64,000 nt of DNA, from assembly GCF_029223185.1 (NCBI RefSeq), contig NZ_JARHUG010000013.1:62001-126000 (forward strand), given 5' to 3'. A program made the position numbers and the translations under genes. This stretch comes from Aliiglaciecola sp. CAU 1673. GTDB taxonomy: Bacteria; Pseudomonadota; Gammaproteobacteria; Enterobacterales; Alteromonadaceae. The notes under the pieces are model-generated. The model was not told the origin of the DNA. It worked only from the letters and a program-made list of their open reading frames with translations, and did not search any database. Below, piece after piece: positions 27,060 to 35,835 of the stretch. Positions within the stretch are counted from its first letter, which is position 1. Every line of letters begins with the position of its first letter.

Positions 27060-27970
27060 GGCATAACCTTGAAGTAGTGATCGACCAGTAAGAATACAAA
27101 CAGCAGCATTAAGTGCAGGATAGAAAATTTGAACGTTTGCATGGCGGTATCCGGTTTAGGCGCATACTTGAGTTTCAAGGCAAAGTAGAGGAATACCGCA
27201 TTCAACAACGAAGAGCCCAGCAGATAGATGATGCCGGTCATACCAACCAAATAAGGCAACAGGCAAACCACGCCCAACATCAAGGTATACAGCAGAACAG
27301 ACACCTTGGTGTACTCAACACCATGGGTTACCGGCAACATCGGGATTTTGGCTTTGGCATAGTCCTTTTCCCTGTGAATGGCCAGCGCCCAGAAATGTGG
27401 AGGCGTCCAGGTATAGATAATCAGCACCAATAACAGCGCATGGGGATGCACTTCTCCGGTAATGGCGGTCCAACCAAGCAACGGCGGCGCGGCCCCTGCC
27501 AGCCCACCAATAACGATGTTTTGTGGTGTCGCCCGTTTCAGATACAGCGTATAGATAACCGCATAGCCCACTAAGCTTGCCAAAGTTAATAAAGCGGTAA
27601 GCTGATTCACTGCCAGCAACAGGACCACAAAGCCCACCAACGCGAGTAAAAAAGCAAAAGTAAGCGCTCGCTGCGGACTTACCTTGCCTTTGGGTAAGGG
27701 ACGATTAAAGGTCCGGGCCATCTGTGCGTCGATTCTTCTATCCAGCACATGGTTAATTACGGCAGCCGATGAAGACAGCGCACCGATACCAAACAGCCCA
27801 GCCATCACAGGTACCCAAGGCATTGCGCCCGGCACTGACAAACACATACCGACCAGGGCCGTCAGGAGCAACAATAAGACCACATTAGGCTTGGTCATTT
27901 CGTAATAGTCACGCCAACCAGCAGAAACGGGCATTTCTTTGGGATGAGTCGCACTGATGGATTTGTTCAT
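27056..27970 (-). CDS. cyoE: Protoheme IX farnesyltransferase (heme O synthase)
   Basis: Integral membrane prenyltransferase (UbiA superfamily) that adds a farnesyl group to heme b, giving heme O. The first Asp-rich motif is in [20 protein letters not shown] and the second in [14 protein letters not shown]; about nine hydrophobic helices follow the cytoplasmic start YYEMTKPNV. It lies between ctaA and sco on the minus strand, so heme O made here is oxidised next by CtaA. Confidence 0.94.
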   Translation of the reverse strand: MNKSISATHPKEMPVSAGWRDYYEMTKPNVVLLLLLTALVGMCLSVPGAMPWVPVMAGLFGIGALSSSAAVINHVLDRRIDAQMARTFNRPLPKGKVSPQRALTFAFLLALVGFVVLLLAVNQLTALLTLASLVGYAVIYTLYLKRATPQNIVIGGLAGAAPPLLGWTAITGEVHPHALLLVLIIYTWTPPHFWALAIHREKDYAKAKIPMLPVTHGVEYTKVSVLLYTLMLGVVCLLPYLVGMTGIIYLLGSSLLNAVFLYFALKLKYAPKPDTAMQTFKFSILHLMLLFVFLLVDHYFKVMP

Positions 27971-27978
27971 AGGGACTC

Positions 27979-28956
27979 CTAAATTTTCCTGAACAGACTG
28001 TAATTGATCATGACCAATACCAGTAATAAGAGAGCTGCAACGGCATTGTGTGCCACTGCAACGGCCAGCGGCAGGCTAAATAGTACATTGGCCACGCCCA
28101 AAGAAACCTGGGTGGTTAACACCACCAGCAGTAGTACCGAGAGATTACGCAGTAATGGGGCTGCAGCGGTGCTATACAGTCGCAAGGCGAGCCAAGCAAG
28201 ATAAGCAAAAGTAATGAGTGCCCCAATACGATGCACAATATGCATGGTCATTCGCTCGTCGTAGTCGTGGGTGCCAAACTCATAACTGTTGGCTTCTACT
28301 AAGCTAAACGCACCGGCAAAATCCAATCTATCTGACCAGCCCGTCTGACATAACGGCAACTCTGTGCAGGCCAGCGCGGCATAGTTAGCAGAAACCCATC
28401 CTCCGAGGGCAATTTGCCCCACCAATATAAAGACGCCAACCAGCGCAAAGCGACAGAAGCGACGCAATCTGATATCCCCTCCGGGGATGCGGTAAGGGGT
28501 AAGTCGCAGGTAGAGCAAAAATAAGCAGGCAAGGATACTAAAGCCACCTAACAAGTGGCCCATGACCACCAGCGGCATCAGATTCATAGTGACGGTCCAC
28601 ATGCCGAGAGCGGCCTGAAAGATGACCAGCAACAATAAGAATAGCGGTAGTTTGAGTGGCCGTGGGGCTACCGTTTTTTTCAGGCTCAGAAGGGCAATTA
28701 CCAGAATGACCAAACCCAATGTGCCGGCGAAATAGCGGTGGATCATTTCGTTCCAGGCTTTATGCGCTTCCAAGGGACGCTCGGGAAAGGCTTCTTGCGC
28801 CTGAGCAATATGATGATCCTGCTTGGGCACAGATAAAAACCCATAGCAACCGGGCCAATCAGGACACCCTAATCCGGCATCGGTCAGCCTGGTATATGCT
28901 CCCAACATAATGACGACTAACGCCAACACCAGCGCCGAAAGCACCAACTTTCTCAT
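27979..28956 (-). CDS. ctaA: Heme A synthase CtaA
   Basis: Converts heme O to heme A by oxidising a methyl group to a formyl group. 325 residues with eight hydrophobic helices in two related halves; the heme-ligand His residues are in [35 protein letters not shown] and [12 protein letters not shown]. Two Cys in the periplasmic loop ([13 protein letters not shown]) form the conserved pair. It is one gene upstream of cyoE, with an eight-base gap. Confidence 0.94.
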   Translation of the reverse strand: MRKLVLSALVLALVVIMLGAYTRLTDAGLGCPDWPGCYGFLSVPKQDHHIAQAQEAFPERPLEAHKAWNEMIHRYFAGTLGLVILVIALLSLKKTVAPRPLKLPLFLLLLVIFQAALGMWTVTMNLMPLVVMGHLLGGFSILACLFLLYLRLTPYRIPGGDIRLRRFCRFALVGVFILVGQIALGGWVSANYAALACTELPLCQTGWSDRLDFAGAFSLVEANSYEFGTHDYDERMTMHIVHRIGALITFAYLAWLALRLYSTAAAPLLRNLSVLLLVVLTTQVSLGVANVLFSLPLAVAVAHNAVAALLLLVLVMINYSLFRKI

Positions 28957-28966
28957 AGCCTTTCCC

Positions 28967-29524
28967 TTAACCGATACGCGACAGCTTTAACAATTTCCTT
29001 AAGTCGGCCAGTATGTCTCTGCTGCCAAGCACCGCATTTTGTTGTTCTTGTTCGAGGGGATAACGCAAGATCACATTTCCCAAAGTATCGGATAGAAAAA
29101 TACCATTAGCGCCAGCATCTTTAAACACTTCATTAACATTCTGGGTATCGGACTTCTGAATATGAACGTGAGGCAGTTGCGCAAGCTTAGACTGAATAGT
29201 CGTATCACTCTCTGCAGTAACAACAGCCACAGCTTCAGCCCTGTCCTGCTCCTTGCCTAGAGCCTGCCAGACCTGATGAATGCTAAATAGGGCGTTTTCA
29301 CAATCACTACCACAGTTAACTGGCACCACATAGAGTAAGCGCCATTTTGGTGGTGTAGGCAATCCCAAACTTGCCAACGAGAGAGCTGGGTCGAGTAATT
29401 GACCTTTATTGGTTGCACCGCGGTTAAACCATTCCATTTCCAGGGCTAGTTTGGCCAGCAGTACCGGCACAACAAAAACCACCAGTAACACTATCAATGT
29501 TCGTTTATTGGCGATGGCAGACAT
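28967..29524 (-). CDS. Membrane-anchored thioredoxin-fold-like protein in the oxidase assembly cluster
   Basis: 185 residues, one N-terminal helix (LIVLLVVFVVPVLLAKLAL) and a soluble periplasmic part. Cys71 and Cys75 form NCGSDC, the same CxxxC spacing as the copper site of Sco, after a strand (WRLLYVVP) positioned as in thioredoxin folds; no clear downstream metal-binding His was identified. Found between surf1 and ctaA, so a role in oxidase assembly or copper/disulfide handling is inferred. The ATG at 29524 has GGAG nine bases upstream; an upstream start at 29563 is less likely. Related proteins in other cox clusters are usually called hypothetical. Confidence 0.7.
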   Translation of the reverse strand: MSAIANKRTLIVLLVVFVVPVLLAKLALEMEWFNRGATNKGQLLDPALSLASLGLPTPPKWRLLYVVPVNCGSDCENALFSIHQVWQALGKEQDRAEAVAVVTAESDTTIQSKLAQLPHVHIQKSDTQNVNEVFKDAGANGIFLSDTLGNVILRYPLEQEQQNAVLGSRDILADLRKLLKLSRIG

Positions 29525-29525
29525 A

Positions 29526-30239
29526 TTATTTCTCTCCATTTCGTTTGCGTAGTGCCAGCACATAAATCAGCAGGCAGGCAACTGCCAAACCAAACCACTG
29601 TAAAGCGTAAGCCAAATGCTTTTGCGCCGGCATCACCACCGGCCGCCAGTTGTTCTCAAGCCCCAGGCTTTGTGTGTCACCCAACTGCATCATAAAAGGC
29701 ATCAAAGGCTCGTTCCATAGCTTTTCCATCAAAGCAATATCCGGCTGTTGCAGGCGCAGAGGCCAACTCTGGTTATTGTCCAGCATTTCCCGCACCAATG
29801 GATTATCGCTTGGGATAGTCACCACACCTTCAAATACTTTTTTTTCCGCTGGAAGAACTATCTGAGGCAGCAATTCTCGACGCGACTCTGCAGGCACCCA
29901 GCCTAGATTTACCGCCAAATTCCCCTGCTCGGTCCGCAGCAGGGCTAACACTTCATAACCTACCTGACCATTCATGATCCGGTTGTCCCAAAGTAAGGGA
30001 CGGTCTGTATCGATACTACCTGTGACCTGCAGTGGAAAATCCCGGACATCGCCTTGCATTCTGTTAATATCTTGTAAATCCAGGGCGGGCTGTCCTTGTC
30101 TTGCTGCCAGTTGCTCGGCTCGTAGCTGCTTTTGCTCGGCACGTTCAAGCTGCCACCACCCCAGACGCAACAATACCCCTACTGCGAAGATGACGATCAG
30201 CGTGGGTAGAAGTGGATACCTGTTGTGGATTGATTGCAT
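29526..30239 (-). CDS. SURF1 family cytochrome oxidase assembly protein
   Basis: Protein with a transmembrane helix at each end (residues 10-27 and about 212-230) and a periplasmic domain between, the SURF1 layout. Family members bind heme A and help insert it into subunit I. The N-terminal GWWQLERAEQKQ and the C-terminal HLAYALQWFGLAVA are the recognisable signatures. 237 residues. It follows coxC on the minus strand but is separated from it by a small gene on the opposite strand. Confidence 0.92.
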   Translation of the reverse strand: MQSIHNRYPLLPTLIVIFAVGVLLRLGWWQLERAEQKQLRAEQLAARQGQPALDLQDINRMQGDVRDFPLQVTGSIDTDRPLLWDNRIMNGQVGYEVLALLRTEQGNLAVNLGWVPAESRRELLPQIVLPAEKKVFEGVVTIPSDNPLVREMLDNNQSWPLRLQQPDIALMEKLWNEPLMPFMMQLGDTQSLGLENNWRPVVMPAQKHLAYALQWFGLAVACLLIYVLALRKRNGEK

Positions 30240-30259
30240 TTTAAACGGGAGTACTACCG

Positions 30260-30469
30260 GTGATTTTCAAGATTATTATTGTCGCCCTGCTGTTTTTTAT
30301 GATTTTTAACTTGTTCCGCGCCATGGTCATTATGATTCAGAACAAGCCTGGGCAACCCTCTATGACTCGCTATATCGGTCGACGTGTTTTTACCTCTGCA
30401 TTGATTATCTTGCTACTGTTAGTGGCCATGGCACTGGGCTGGATCACGCCAAATCCCCGCCCCTATTAA
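30260..30469 (+). CDS. DUF2909 family twin-transmembrane protein
   Basis: 69-residue protein with two hydrophobic helices (residues 2-24 and 46-62) joined by a basic loop (MTRYIGRRVF). It starts with GTG, with GGGAG about ten bases upstream, and is divergent from surf1 with a 20-base gap. DUF2909 genes are commonly found inside cytochrome oxidase clusters of gammaproteobacteria, on the strand opposite the cox genes, as here. The function is unknown. Confidence 0.85.
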   Translation: MIFKIIIVALLFFMIFNLFRAMVIMIQNKPGQPSMTRYIGRRVFTSALIILLLLVAMALGWITPNPRPY

Positions 30470-30478
30470 TCAATAGGG
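30461..30478. terminator. Hairpin between the convergent DUF2909 gene and coxC
   Basis: Arms CCCTATT (30461-30467) and AATAGGG (30472-30478) around AATC. It includes the DUF2909 stop codon and sits 14 bases from the coxC stop. There is no T-run, so termination is likely weak. Confidence 0.5.
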
Positions 30479-30491
30479 ACGGGATATCCGC

Positions 30492-31373
30492 TTAAAGTAT
30501 GTAGACAAAAACAAACAACAGCACCCAGACCACATCCACAAAGTGCCAGTACCAGCTGGCAGCCTGGAAGGCAAACTGGTTCTGTGGACTGAAGTGCCCC
30601 TTCAACACCCTGAAAAACATGATGATCAATAGCAATGTTCCTAGGGTGACATGCAGTCCGTGGAACCCTGTCAGCATAAAGAAGGTATTACCATAAACGC
30701 CCGACTGCAGGGTTAAACCCATCTCACGATAAGCATGTACGTATTCTTCCACCTGCAATCCTAAGAAGCACAAACCCAGCAAGATCGTCAGTCCAAGCAT
30801 AAGTTTCAGTCTGCCACGCTTGTTTTCTTCAAGAGCGACATGCGCAAAATGTGCGGTAACCGAGGACGTCAGAAGTATAATGGTGTTCGCCAGCGGTAAA
30901 CCAAACCAGCCCATGGCTGTGGTGGTGGTGCCATCAGGTGTTTTTACCAGTGGCCAGATTGCCTCAAAACCAGGCCACAAAACTTCTGCGGTCATGGCAT
31001 TATTAGACGCTCCACCTAACCACGGCACGGCGATAACACGCGCGTAAAACAGCGCACCGAAAAAGGCTGCGAAGAACATCACTTCGGAGAAGATAAACCA
31101 GCTCATCCCCTGGCGATACGAACGACCTAACTGCTCACTGTGCATGCCAGACATAGATTCATCTATTTGGTTTTTAAACCAGCCAATTAGCATGTAGAAC
31201 AGCACTACAAGTCCTGCCAGCAGTATCCAGCCGCCGAACCCTTCCTTGCCCTTGGTCGTTTCTATGACAAAGTTGCCTGCGCCCACCGCAATCAGAAACA
31301 AGGCCACCGCCCCCACGAAAGGCCAGGGACTTTGCGCCGGTACATAGTATTTTTGATACTGTTGCTCTGACAT
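30492..31373 (-). CDS. coxC: Cytochrome c oxidase subunit III
   Basis: Seven-helix subunit of the aa3-type oxidase that stabilises proton uptake into subunit I. Typical stretches are MSWFIFSEVMFFAAFFGALF, TVTAHFAHV-like helix (SSVTAHFAHVALEENKRGRL) and FHGLHVTLGTLLL, ending ASWYWHFVDVVWVLLF. The start at 31373 (MSEQQYQKYYVP, with GGAGAG upstream) is preferred over an upstream in-frame Met, giving 293 residues. Confidence 0.95.
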   Translation of the reverse strand: MSEQQYQKYYVPAQSPWPFVGAVALFLIAVGAGNFVIETTKGKEGFGGWILLAGLVVLFYMLIGWFKNQIDESMSGMHSEQLGRSYRQGMSWFIFSEVMFFAAFFGALFYARVIAVPWLGGASNNAMTAEVLWPGFEAIWPLVKTPDGTTTTAMGWFGLPLANTIILLTSSVTAHFAHVALEENKRGRLKLMLGLTILLGLCFLGLQVEEYVHAYREMGLTLQSGVYGNTFFMLTGFHGLHVTLGTLLLIIMFFRVLKGHFSPQNQFAFQAASWYWHFVDVVWVLLFVFVYIL

Positions 31374-31420
31374 GTCGCTCTCCGTTTGAATGCTTCCAAC
31401 ACCGCCTTGGGCGGGCACTA

Positions 31421-31978
31421 TTACTTATTGTTCATCGCCACTTCGCTGGAGGTGGCTGTTACGTCATACAAGGTGTAGGACAGAGTGAAAAAGTGGATAT
31501 CCTCTGGTAGCTGAGGATCGACGTAAAACTTCATCGGCATCAGTGCCTCCTGCCCCGCCAGCAAAGGTTGCTGGTTGAAACAGAAGCACTCCGTCTTGTT
31601 CAGGTAAAGGGCAGCCGTACCGGGTGATACCGATGGAATGGCCTGACCAATAATGTCGCGGCTACTAGGGTTACGGACATAAAAATCTACCTGTGCCATT
31701 TCACCAGGGTGTACTTTGACCCGCTTGGTTTGGGCCTCAAACTCCCAGGGCATTCCCGAATTGGTGCGGGTGATAAATTCCACCGTCACCAGGCGACTTT
31801 CATCCACCGTCACAAAGTCATACGAGGCCGCAGTATTCCGTGTTTTGCCATTAATGCCGGTGATATCGCAAAACACGTCATATAGCGGCACCAGGGCAAA
31901 ACCAAAGCCAAACATGCCTACCACTATCGCAGCAAGGCGAAGCACCAGGGCTTTGTTGTTCTTGGTCTGCCCGTTCAT
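31421..31978 (-). CDS. ctaG: Cytochrome c oxidase assembly protein CtaG (Cox11)
   Basis: Delivers copper to the CuB site of subunit I. One N-terminal helix (LVLRLAAIVVGMFGFGFALV), then a periplasmic immunoglobulin-like domain with the copper-binding CFCF in NKTECFCFNQQPL. The usual VPLYDVFCDITGINGKT follows the helix. 185 residues. It sits between coxA and coxC, four bases after coxA. Confidence 0.94.
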   Translation of the reverse strand: MNGQTKNNKALVLRLAAIVVGMFGFGFALVPLYDVFCDITGINGKTRNTAASYDFVTVDESRLVTVEFITRTNSGMPWEFEAQTKRVKVHPGEMAQVDFYVRNPSSRDIIGQAIPSVSPGTAALYLNKTECFCFNQQPLLAGQEALMPMKFYVDPQLPEDIHFFTLSYTLYDVTATSSEVAMNNK

Positions 31979-31982
31979 GGCG

Positions 31983-33572
31983 TTACTTCACTACCGGAGG
32001 CGTTTCAAAAGTGTGATAAGGAGCTGGTGAAGGGATCTCCCACTCCAGACCTTCTGCCCCATCCCAGACCTTGTCTGACACTGGCTCGCCTTCTTTGCGA
32101 CAAGCCTTTAACAGCAGTGCGAGGAAGATGAACTGTGACAAACCAAAGGCAAATCCGCCAATACTGATCCATTGGTTAAAATCAGCAAACTGCAAAGAGT
32201 AGTCGGGTATTCGTCTTGGCATACCGGCCAGGCCGACAAAGTGCATAGGGAAAAACAGTACGTTGACGGAAATCAGTGAGCACCAGAAATGCCACTTGGC
32301 CAGCGTTTCGTCATACATTTTGCCGGTCCACTTGGGCAGCCAGTAGTACACCGCCGCCATGATGGAGAATACGGCACCAGTCACCAGCACGTAGTGAAAG
32401 TGAGCCACCACAAAGTAGGTGTCATGATATTGGAAGTCCACCGGTGTGATAGCCAGCATCAGGCCAGAGAAGCCGCCTAAGGTGAAAAGTACAATAAAGG
32501 CCAGGGCAAACAGCATAGGTACTTCAAAGCTGATAGCCCCCCGCCACATGGTAGCTACCCAGTTAAAGACCTTTACCCCTGTGGGTACAGAAATCAGCAT
32601 GGTCGCAAACATAAAGAACATTTCAGCGAACAAGGGCATGCCAGTGGTAAACATATGGTGCGCCCATACGATGAAGGACAGCAGGGCAATAGAGGTTGTG
32701 GCATAGACCATGGACGAATAGCCGAACAGCGGCTTTCTGGAAAAAGTCGGAACGATCTGCGAAATGATGCCAAAAGCGGGCAGGATCATGATGTAAACCT
32801 CGGGATGACCGAAGAACCAGAAAATATGCTGGAACATCACCGGATCTCCGCCACCGGCCGCATCAAAGAAACTGGTGCCGAAAAACTTATCGGTCAATAC
32901 CATGGTGACTGCGCCCGCTAGCACAGGCATCACAGCGATTAGCAGAAAAGCTGTAATCAACCAAGTCCATACGAACAGCGGCATTTTCATCCAGGTCATA
33001 CCAGGCGCACGCATATTGAAAATGGTCACTATCACGTTGATGGCGCCCATGATGGACGACGCACCCATGATATGCACAGAGAAAACAAACAGGGCCGTGC
33101 TGTCATTGCTGTAAGTGGTGGACAGGGGTGCATAGAAGGTCCAGCCAAAGTTAGGGCCACCGCCTTCCAGGAACAATGAAGACAGCAGAATCAGAAAGGC
33201 AAAGGGTAGGATCCAGAAACTCCAGTTGTTCATGCGCGGCAGAGCCATATCCGGAGCACCTATCATCAGCGGCACCATCCAGTTGGCCAGGCCGGTAAAG
33301 GCCGGCATTACGGCACCAAATACCATTATCAAACCATGCACTGTGGTCATCTGGTTAAAGAAGTTTGGGTCCACAATCTGCAGGCCGGGCTGGAACAACT
33401 CTGCGCGAATAACCATGGCCATGGCGCCACCAATCAGGAACATGATGAAGGCGAACCACAGGTAGAGGGTGCCTATGTCCTTATGGTTGGTGGTATAAAG
33501 CCAACGCTTAATACCCGATGGTTTGTGGTCATGATGGTCATCATGATGCAAATCGTCAGCAACTGTACTCAT
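31983..33572 (-). CDS. coxA: Cytochrome c oxidase subunit I (aa3 type)
   Basis: Catalytic subunit with twelve helices holding heme a, heme a3 and CuB. The cross-linked His-Tyr pair is in [18 protein letters not shown], the two CuB His in [13 protein letters not shown], and the heme ligands in [12 protein letters not shown]. The HPEVY Tyr places it in the A family with a standard K channel. 529 residues. The start is preceded by AGGAG. The N-terminal His/Asp stretch (HHDDHHDH) is notable but common in marine species. Confidence 0.96.
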   Translation of the reverse strand: MSTVADDLHHDDHHDHKPSGIKRWLYTTNHKDIGTLYLWFAFIMFLIGGAMAMVIRAELFQPGLQIVDPNFFNQMTTVHGLIMVFGAVMPAFTGLANWMVPLMIGAPDMALPRMNNWSFWILPFAFLILLSSLFLEGGGPNFGWTFYAPLSTTYSNDSTALFVFSVHIMGASSIMGAINVIVTIFNMRAPGMTWMKMPLFVWTWLITAFLLIAVMPVLAGAVTMVLTDKFFGTSFFDAAGGGDPVMFQHIFWFFGHPEVYIMILPAFGIISQIVPTFSRKPLFGYSSMVYATTSIALLSFIVWAHHMFTTGMPLFAEMFFMFATMLISVPTGVKVFNWVATMWRGAISFEVPMLFALAFIVLFTLGGFSGLMLAITPVDFQYHDTYFVVAHFHYVLVTGAVFSIMAAVYYWLPKWTGKMYDETLAKWHFWCSLISVNVLFFPMHFVGLAGMPRRIPDYSLQFADFNQWISIGGFAFGLSQFIFLALLLKACRKEGEPVSDKVWDGAEGLEWEIPSPAPYHTFETPPVVK

Positions 33573-33582
33573 CGCAATTCTC

Positions 33583-34728
33583 CTATTTACCCGTCATGAC
33601 AGCGTTAACGTCTTTGGCCTGTACTGTCTCGCCCGTGTTGTTACCCCAAGCATTTCTTTCGTAAGTGATCACCGCGGCCAGTTCTTTAAGACTTAGCTGC
33701 TTACCAAAAGCTTGCATGGCCGTGCCGGAAACGCCATTGACCACAATGTCGATATGTTTGGGCATATCCGTCAACGCAATCTTGCTGCCCTTGAGCGCCG
33801 GGAAGACACCAGGCAGGCCTTCGCCATTGGGCATATGGCAGGCGGCGCAAGCAGACTGATAGACTTTTTCGCCCACGCTCATCAACTCTCCCATATCCAT
33901 GTTCATGGCTAACAGCTTCTGCTCTTCTTCCTTCGCTCTACGCTGAGCCGCAGCTTGATCTGCCACCCAGGCATTGTATTCTGCAGGCTCCTTGGCAATG
34001 ACCACCACCGGCATAAAGCCATGGTCTTTACCGCACAACTCTGCACATTGACCACGGTAGATTCCAGGTTCGTTAACCTTAGTCCAGGCTTCGTTAATAA
34101 AGCCGGGGTTCGCATCTTTCTTCACTGCAAAATCCGGAACCCACCAGGAGTGAATCACATCATCAGAGGTGATCAGGAAACGGACTTTCTTGTCGGTGGG
34201 AATCACCAATGGGCGGTCAACTTCGAGAAGATAATTGCGGCCTTTTTCATACTTTCCCCCGATCTGCTCCGGACGGGTGGCCAGCAGTGAATAATACTCG
34301 AGGTCATTGTCCATGTACTTGTAGTGCCATTTCCATTGGGAGCCTGTCACCAGGATAGTAACGTCAGCTTCACTGGTATCTTCCATGGCGATCAATGTCT
34401 TGGCAGCAGGAACCGCCATAAAAATCAGGATAATAAAAGGGATGATTGTCCAGGCCACTTCCACTTTAACGCTCTCGTGGAAATGCGCGGGTTTTACCCC
34501 TTTGGATTTGCGGTGAAACACCATGGCGTAGAGCATGGCACCGAACACCACAACACCAATCGCCACACAAATGTAGAAGATGGTCATATGCAGGTCATAT
34601 ACCTGGGCGCTGATGTCCGTAACACCTTTGGTTAGATTCAGCTGATAAGGATCTGCGCCGGCGCTTTCGGCCAATACACCAGCACTGCTAAACAGTGCTA
34701 TGAGTGCGGATAAAGCAGCTTTGCCCAC
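33583..34728 (-). CDS. coxB: Cytochrome c oxidase subunit II fused to a cytochrome c domain
   Basis: Signal peptide, two helices (about residues 48-70 and 92-112), a CuA domain and a C-terminal cytochrome c domain. CuA ligands: His193, Cys228, Cys232, His236 and Met239 in [15 protein letters not shown]. Heme c site: CAACH at residues 294-298, with a later Met as probable sixth ligand. A tethered cytochrome c makes this a caa3-type subunit II. The start is GTG with GGAG upstream. It is the first gene of the cox operon. Confidence 0.95.
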   Translation of the reverse strand: MGKAALSALIALFSSAGVLAESAGADPYQLNLTKGVTDISAQVYDLHMTIFYICVAIGVVVFGAMLYAMVFHRKSKGVKPAHFHESVKVEVAWTIIPFIILIFMAVPAAKTLIAMEDTSEADVTILVTGSQWKWHYKYMDNDLEYYSLLATRPEQIGGKYEKGRNYLLEVDRPLVIPTDKKVRFLITSDDVIHSWWVPDFAVKKDANPGFINEAWTKVNEPGIYRGQCAELCGKDHGFMPVVVIAKEPAEYNAWVADQAAAQRRAKEEEQKLLAMNMDMGELMSVGEKVYQSACAACHMPNGEGLPGVFPALKGSKIALTDMPKHIDIVVNGVSGTAMQAFGKQLSLKELAAVITYERNAWGNNTGETVQAKDVNAVMTGK

Positions 34729-35055
34729 TTGACGTCTCCTCTGTCAGAAAGATTGGCACGTGCGGCAGAGATGGTCTGCCGAACAACGACATGGCTCTCA
34801 GGAAGTGAGAATGACATGTTTTTGTTATATTTCTGTTAATGACTGTATAAGAATTACCCAATCAAAAGGGGCGAGTCCAGCCTTTTCTGACACAAAAAAC
34901 ATCGACTGCTCAAGATTTGAGCGAAGGTATGTGATAAAGAATAGAAAGCTAACTTATTAATTTAGCTTGAAATTACTGTGGGAGTGCGGGTTTGAGCAGC
35001 ATATCGGAGGGAAAATGGCAGTCATTGGCTGAATTTGACTACCATCCTTTTTAAC
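34729..35055. other. Leader region of the cox operon, between lexA and coxB
   Basis: 327 bases without a supported gene. It must hold the coxB promoter (minus strand). A perfect hairpin with arms CGGCAGA (34763-34769) and TCTGCCG (34775-34781), loop GATGG, lies 35 bases upstream of the coxB start and would be in the mRNA leader. No terminator was seen after lexA, so read-through from lexA is possible. Confidence 0.5.
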
Positions 35056-35682
35056 TTACATCCAGTCAGCGTTTCGGATCACGCCAACAGCGATCCCTTC
35101 AACGGCAAATGCTTGAGTGGCCAAATCAACCTTGATTGGGGCAAAAGATTCATTTTCGGCATGCAGCAAAATTTCGCGACGGCCACGGCGCTCGATACGC
35201 TTTACCGTCACATCATCTTCTACACGGGCCACCACCACCTGGCCATTCTGTACATCCACTGTCCGGTGTACAGCCAGCAAGTCGCCATCCAATATGCCGA
35301 TGTCTTTCATGCTCATACCACTTACACGCAATAAAAAATCGGCCTTGGGATGAAACAAATTCGGATCGACCTGGTAGTGGGCTTCGACATTTTCCTGGGC
35401 CAGGATAGGCTCTCCCGCAGCGACCTTACCGATCAGAGGTAATCCATATTCGTCCTCATGATCATCCAGTGGCGTATTGAGCTTTATGCCTCGGGAAGTA
35501 CCTGGCAATATTTCAATTACACCTTTGCGGGCCAGCGCCTTCAAATGTTCTTCAGCAGCGTTTGCTGAACGAAAGCCAAGGCGTTGTGCAATTTCGGCTC
35601 GGGTGGGTGGCATACCTGTCTCAGACATAGTGTCTTTGATCAGTTTCAATACTTCTTCTTGCCTGGGAGTAAGTGGACGCAT
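35056..35682 (-). CDS. lexA: SOS repressor LexA
   Basis: Represses DNA-damage genes and cleaves itself when RecA filaments form. N-terminal winged helix ([15 protein letters not shown], recognition helix near [11 protein letters not shown]), self-cleavage site Ala89-Gly90 in KVAAGEP, catalytic Ser124 in SGMSMKD and Lys161 in VTVKRIER, all as in E. coli. 208 residues. Two operator boxes lie directly upstream of the start, so it is autoregulated. Divergent from plsB. Confidence 0.97.
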   Translation of the reverse strand: MRPLTPRQEEVLKLIKDTMSETGMPPTRAEIAQRLGFRSANAAEEHLKALARKGVIEILPGTSRGIKLNTPLDDHEDEYGLPLIGKVAAGEPILAQENVEAHYQVDPNLFHPKADFLLRVSGMSMKDIGILDGDLLAVHRTVDVQNGQVVVARVEDDVTVKRIERRGRREILLHAENESFAPIKVDLATQAFAVEGIAVGVIRNADWM

Positions 35683-35686
35683 AAGC

Positions 35687-35702
35687 CTGTTTTTCCATAC
35701 AG
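35687..35702. promoter_or_regulatory. LexA box 2 (start-proximal)
   Basis: CTGTTTTTCCATACAG fits CTG-N10-CAG. It ends only four bases from the lexA start codon, so bound LexA would also cover the ribosome-site region of the template. The centre is less AT-alternating than the consensus, so it may be the weaker box. Confidence 0.75.
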
Positions 35703-35707
35703 TTTAA

Positions 35708-35723
35708 CTGTTAGTATATCCAG
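35708..35723. promoter_or_regulatory. LexA box 1 (start-distal)
   Basis: CTGTTAGTATATCCAG fits CTG-N10-CAG with an AT-rich, TATA-containing centre. Its centre is 21 bp (two helical turns) from box 2, as in the double operator of E. coli lexA. Confidence 0.85.
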
Positions 35724-35835
35724 TTGTGTGGCGATCTCAACCTCTGTCACAAAAATTACTGCAACACGCCGTGCTTGGGACAAATTAATGGGCTCGTGCT
35801 ATGCTTCGCGCAATTTTCCTATAGATCATAATGAC

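Noticed and set aside
33226-33599. Plus-strand open frames opposite coxA and coxB
   Set aside because: Antisense shadows of strongly conserved oxidase genes; no initiation signals.
35584-35835. 84-codon N-terminal extension of PlsB across lexA
   Set aside because: It lies antisense to lexA and its operators, and PlsB homology begins at the ATG at 35836.
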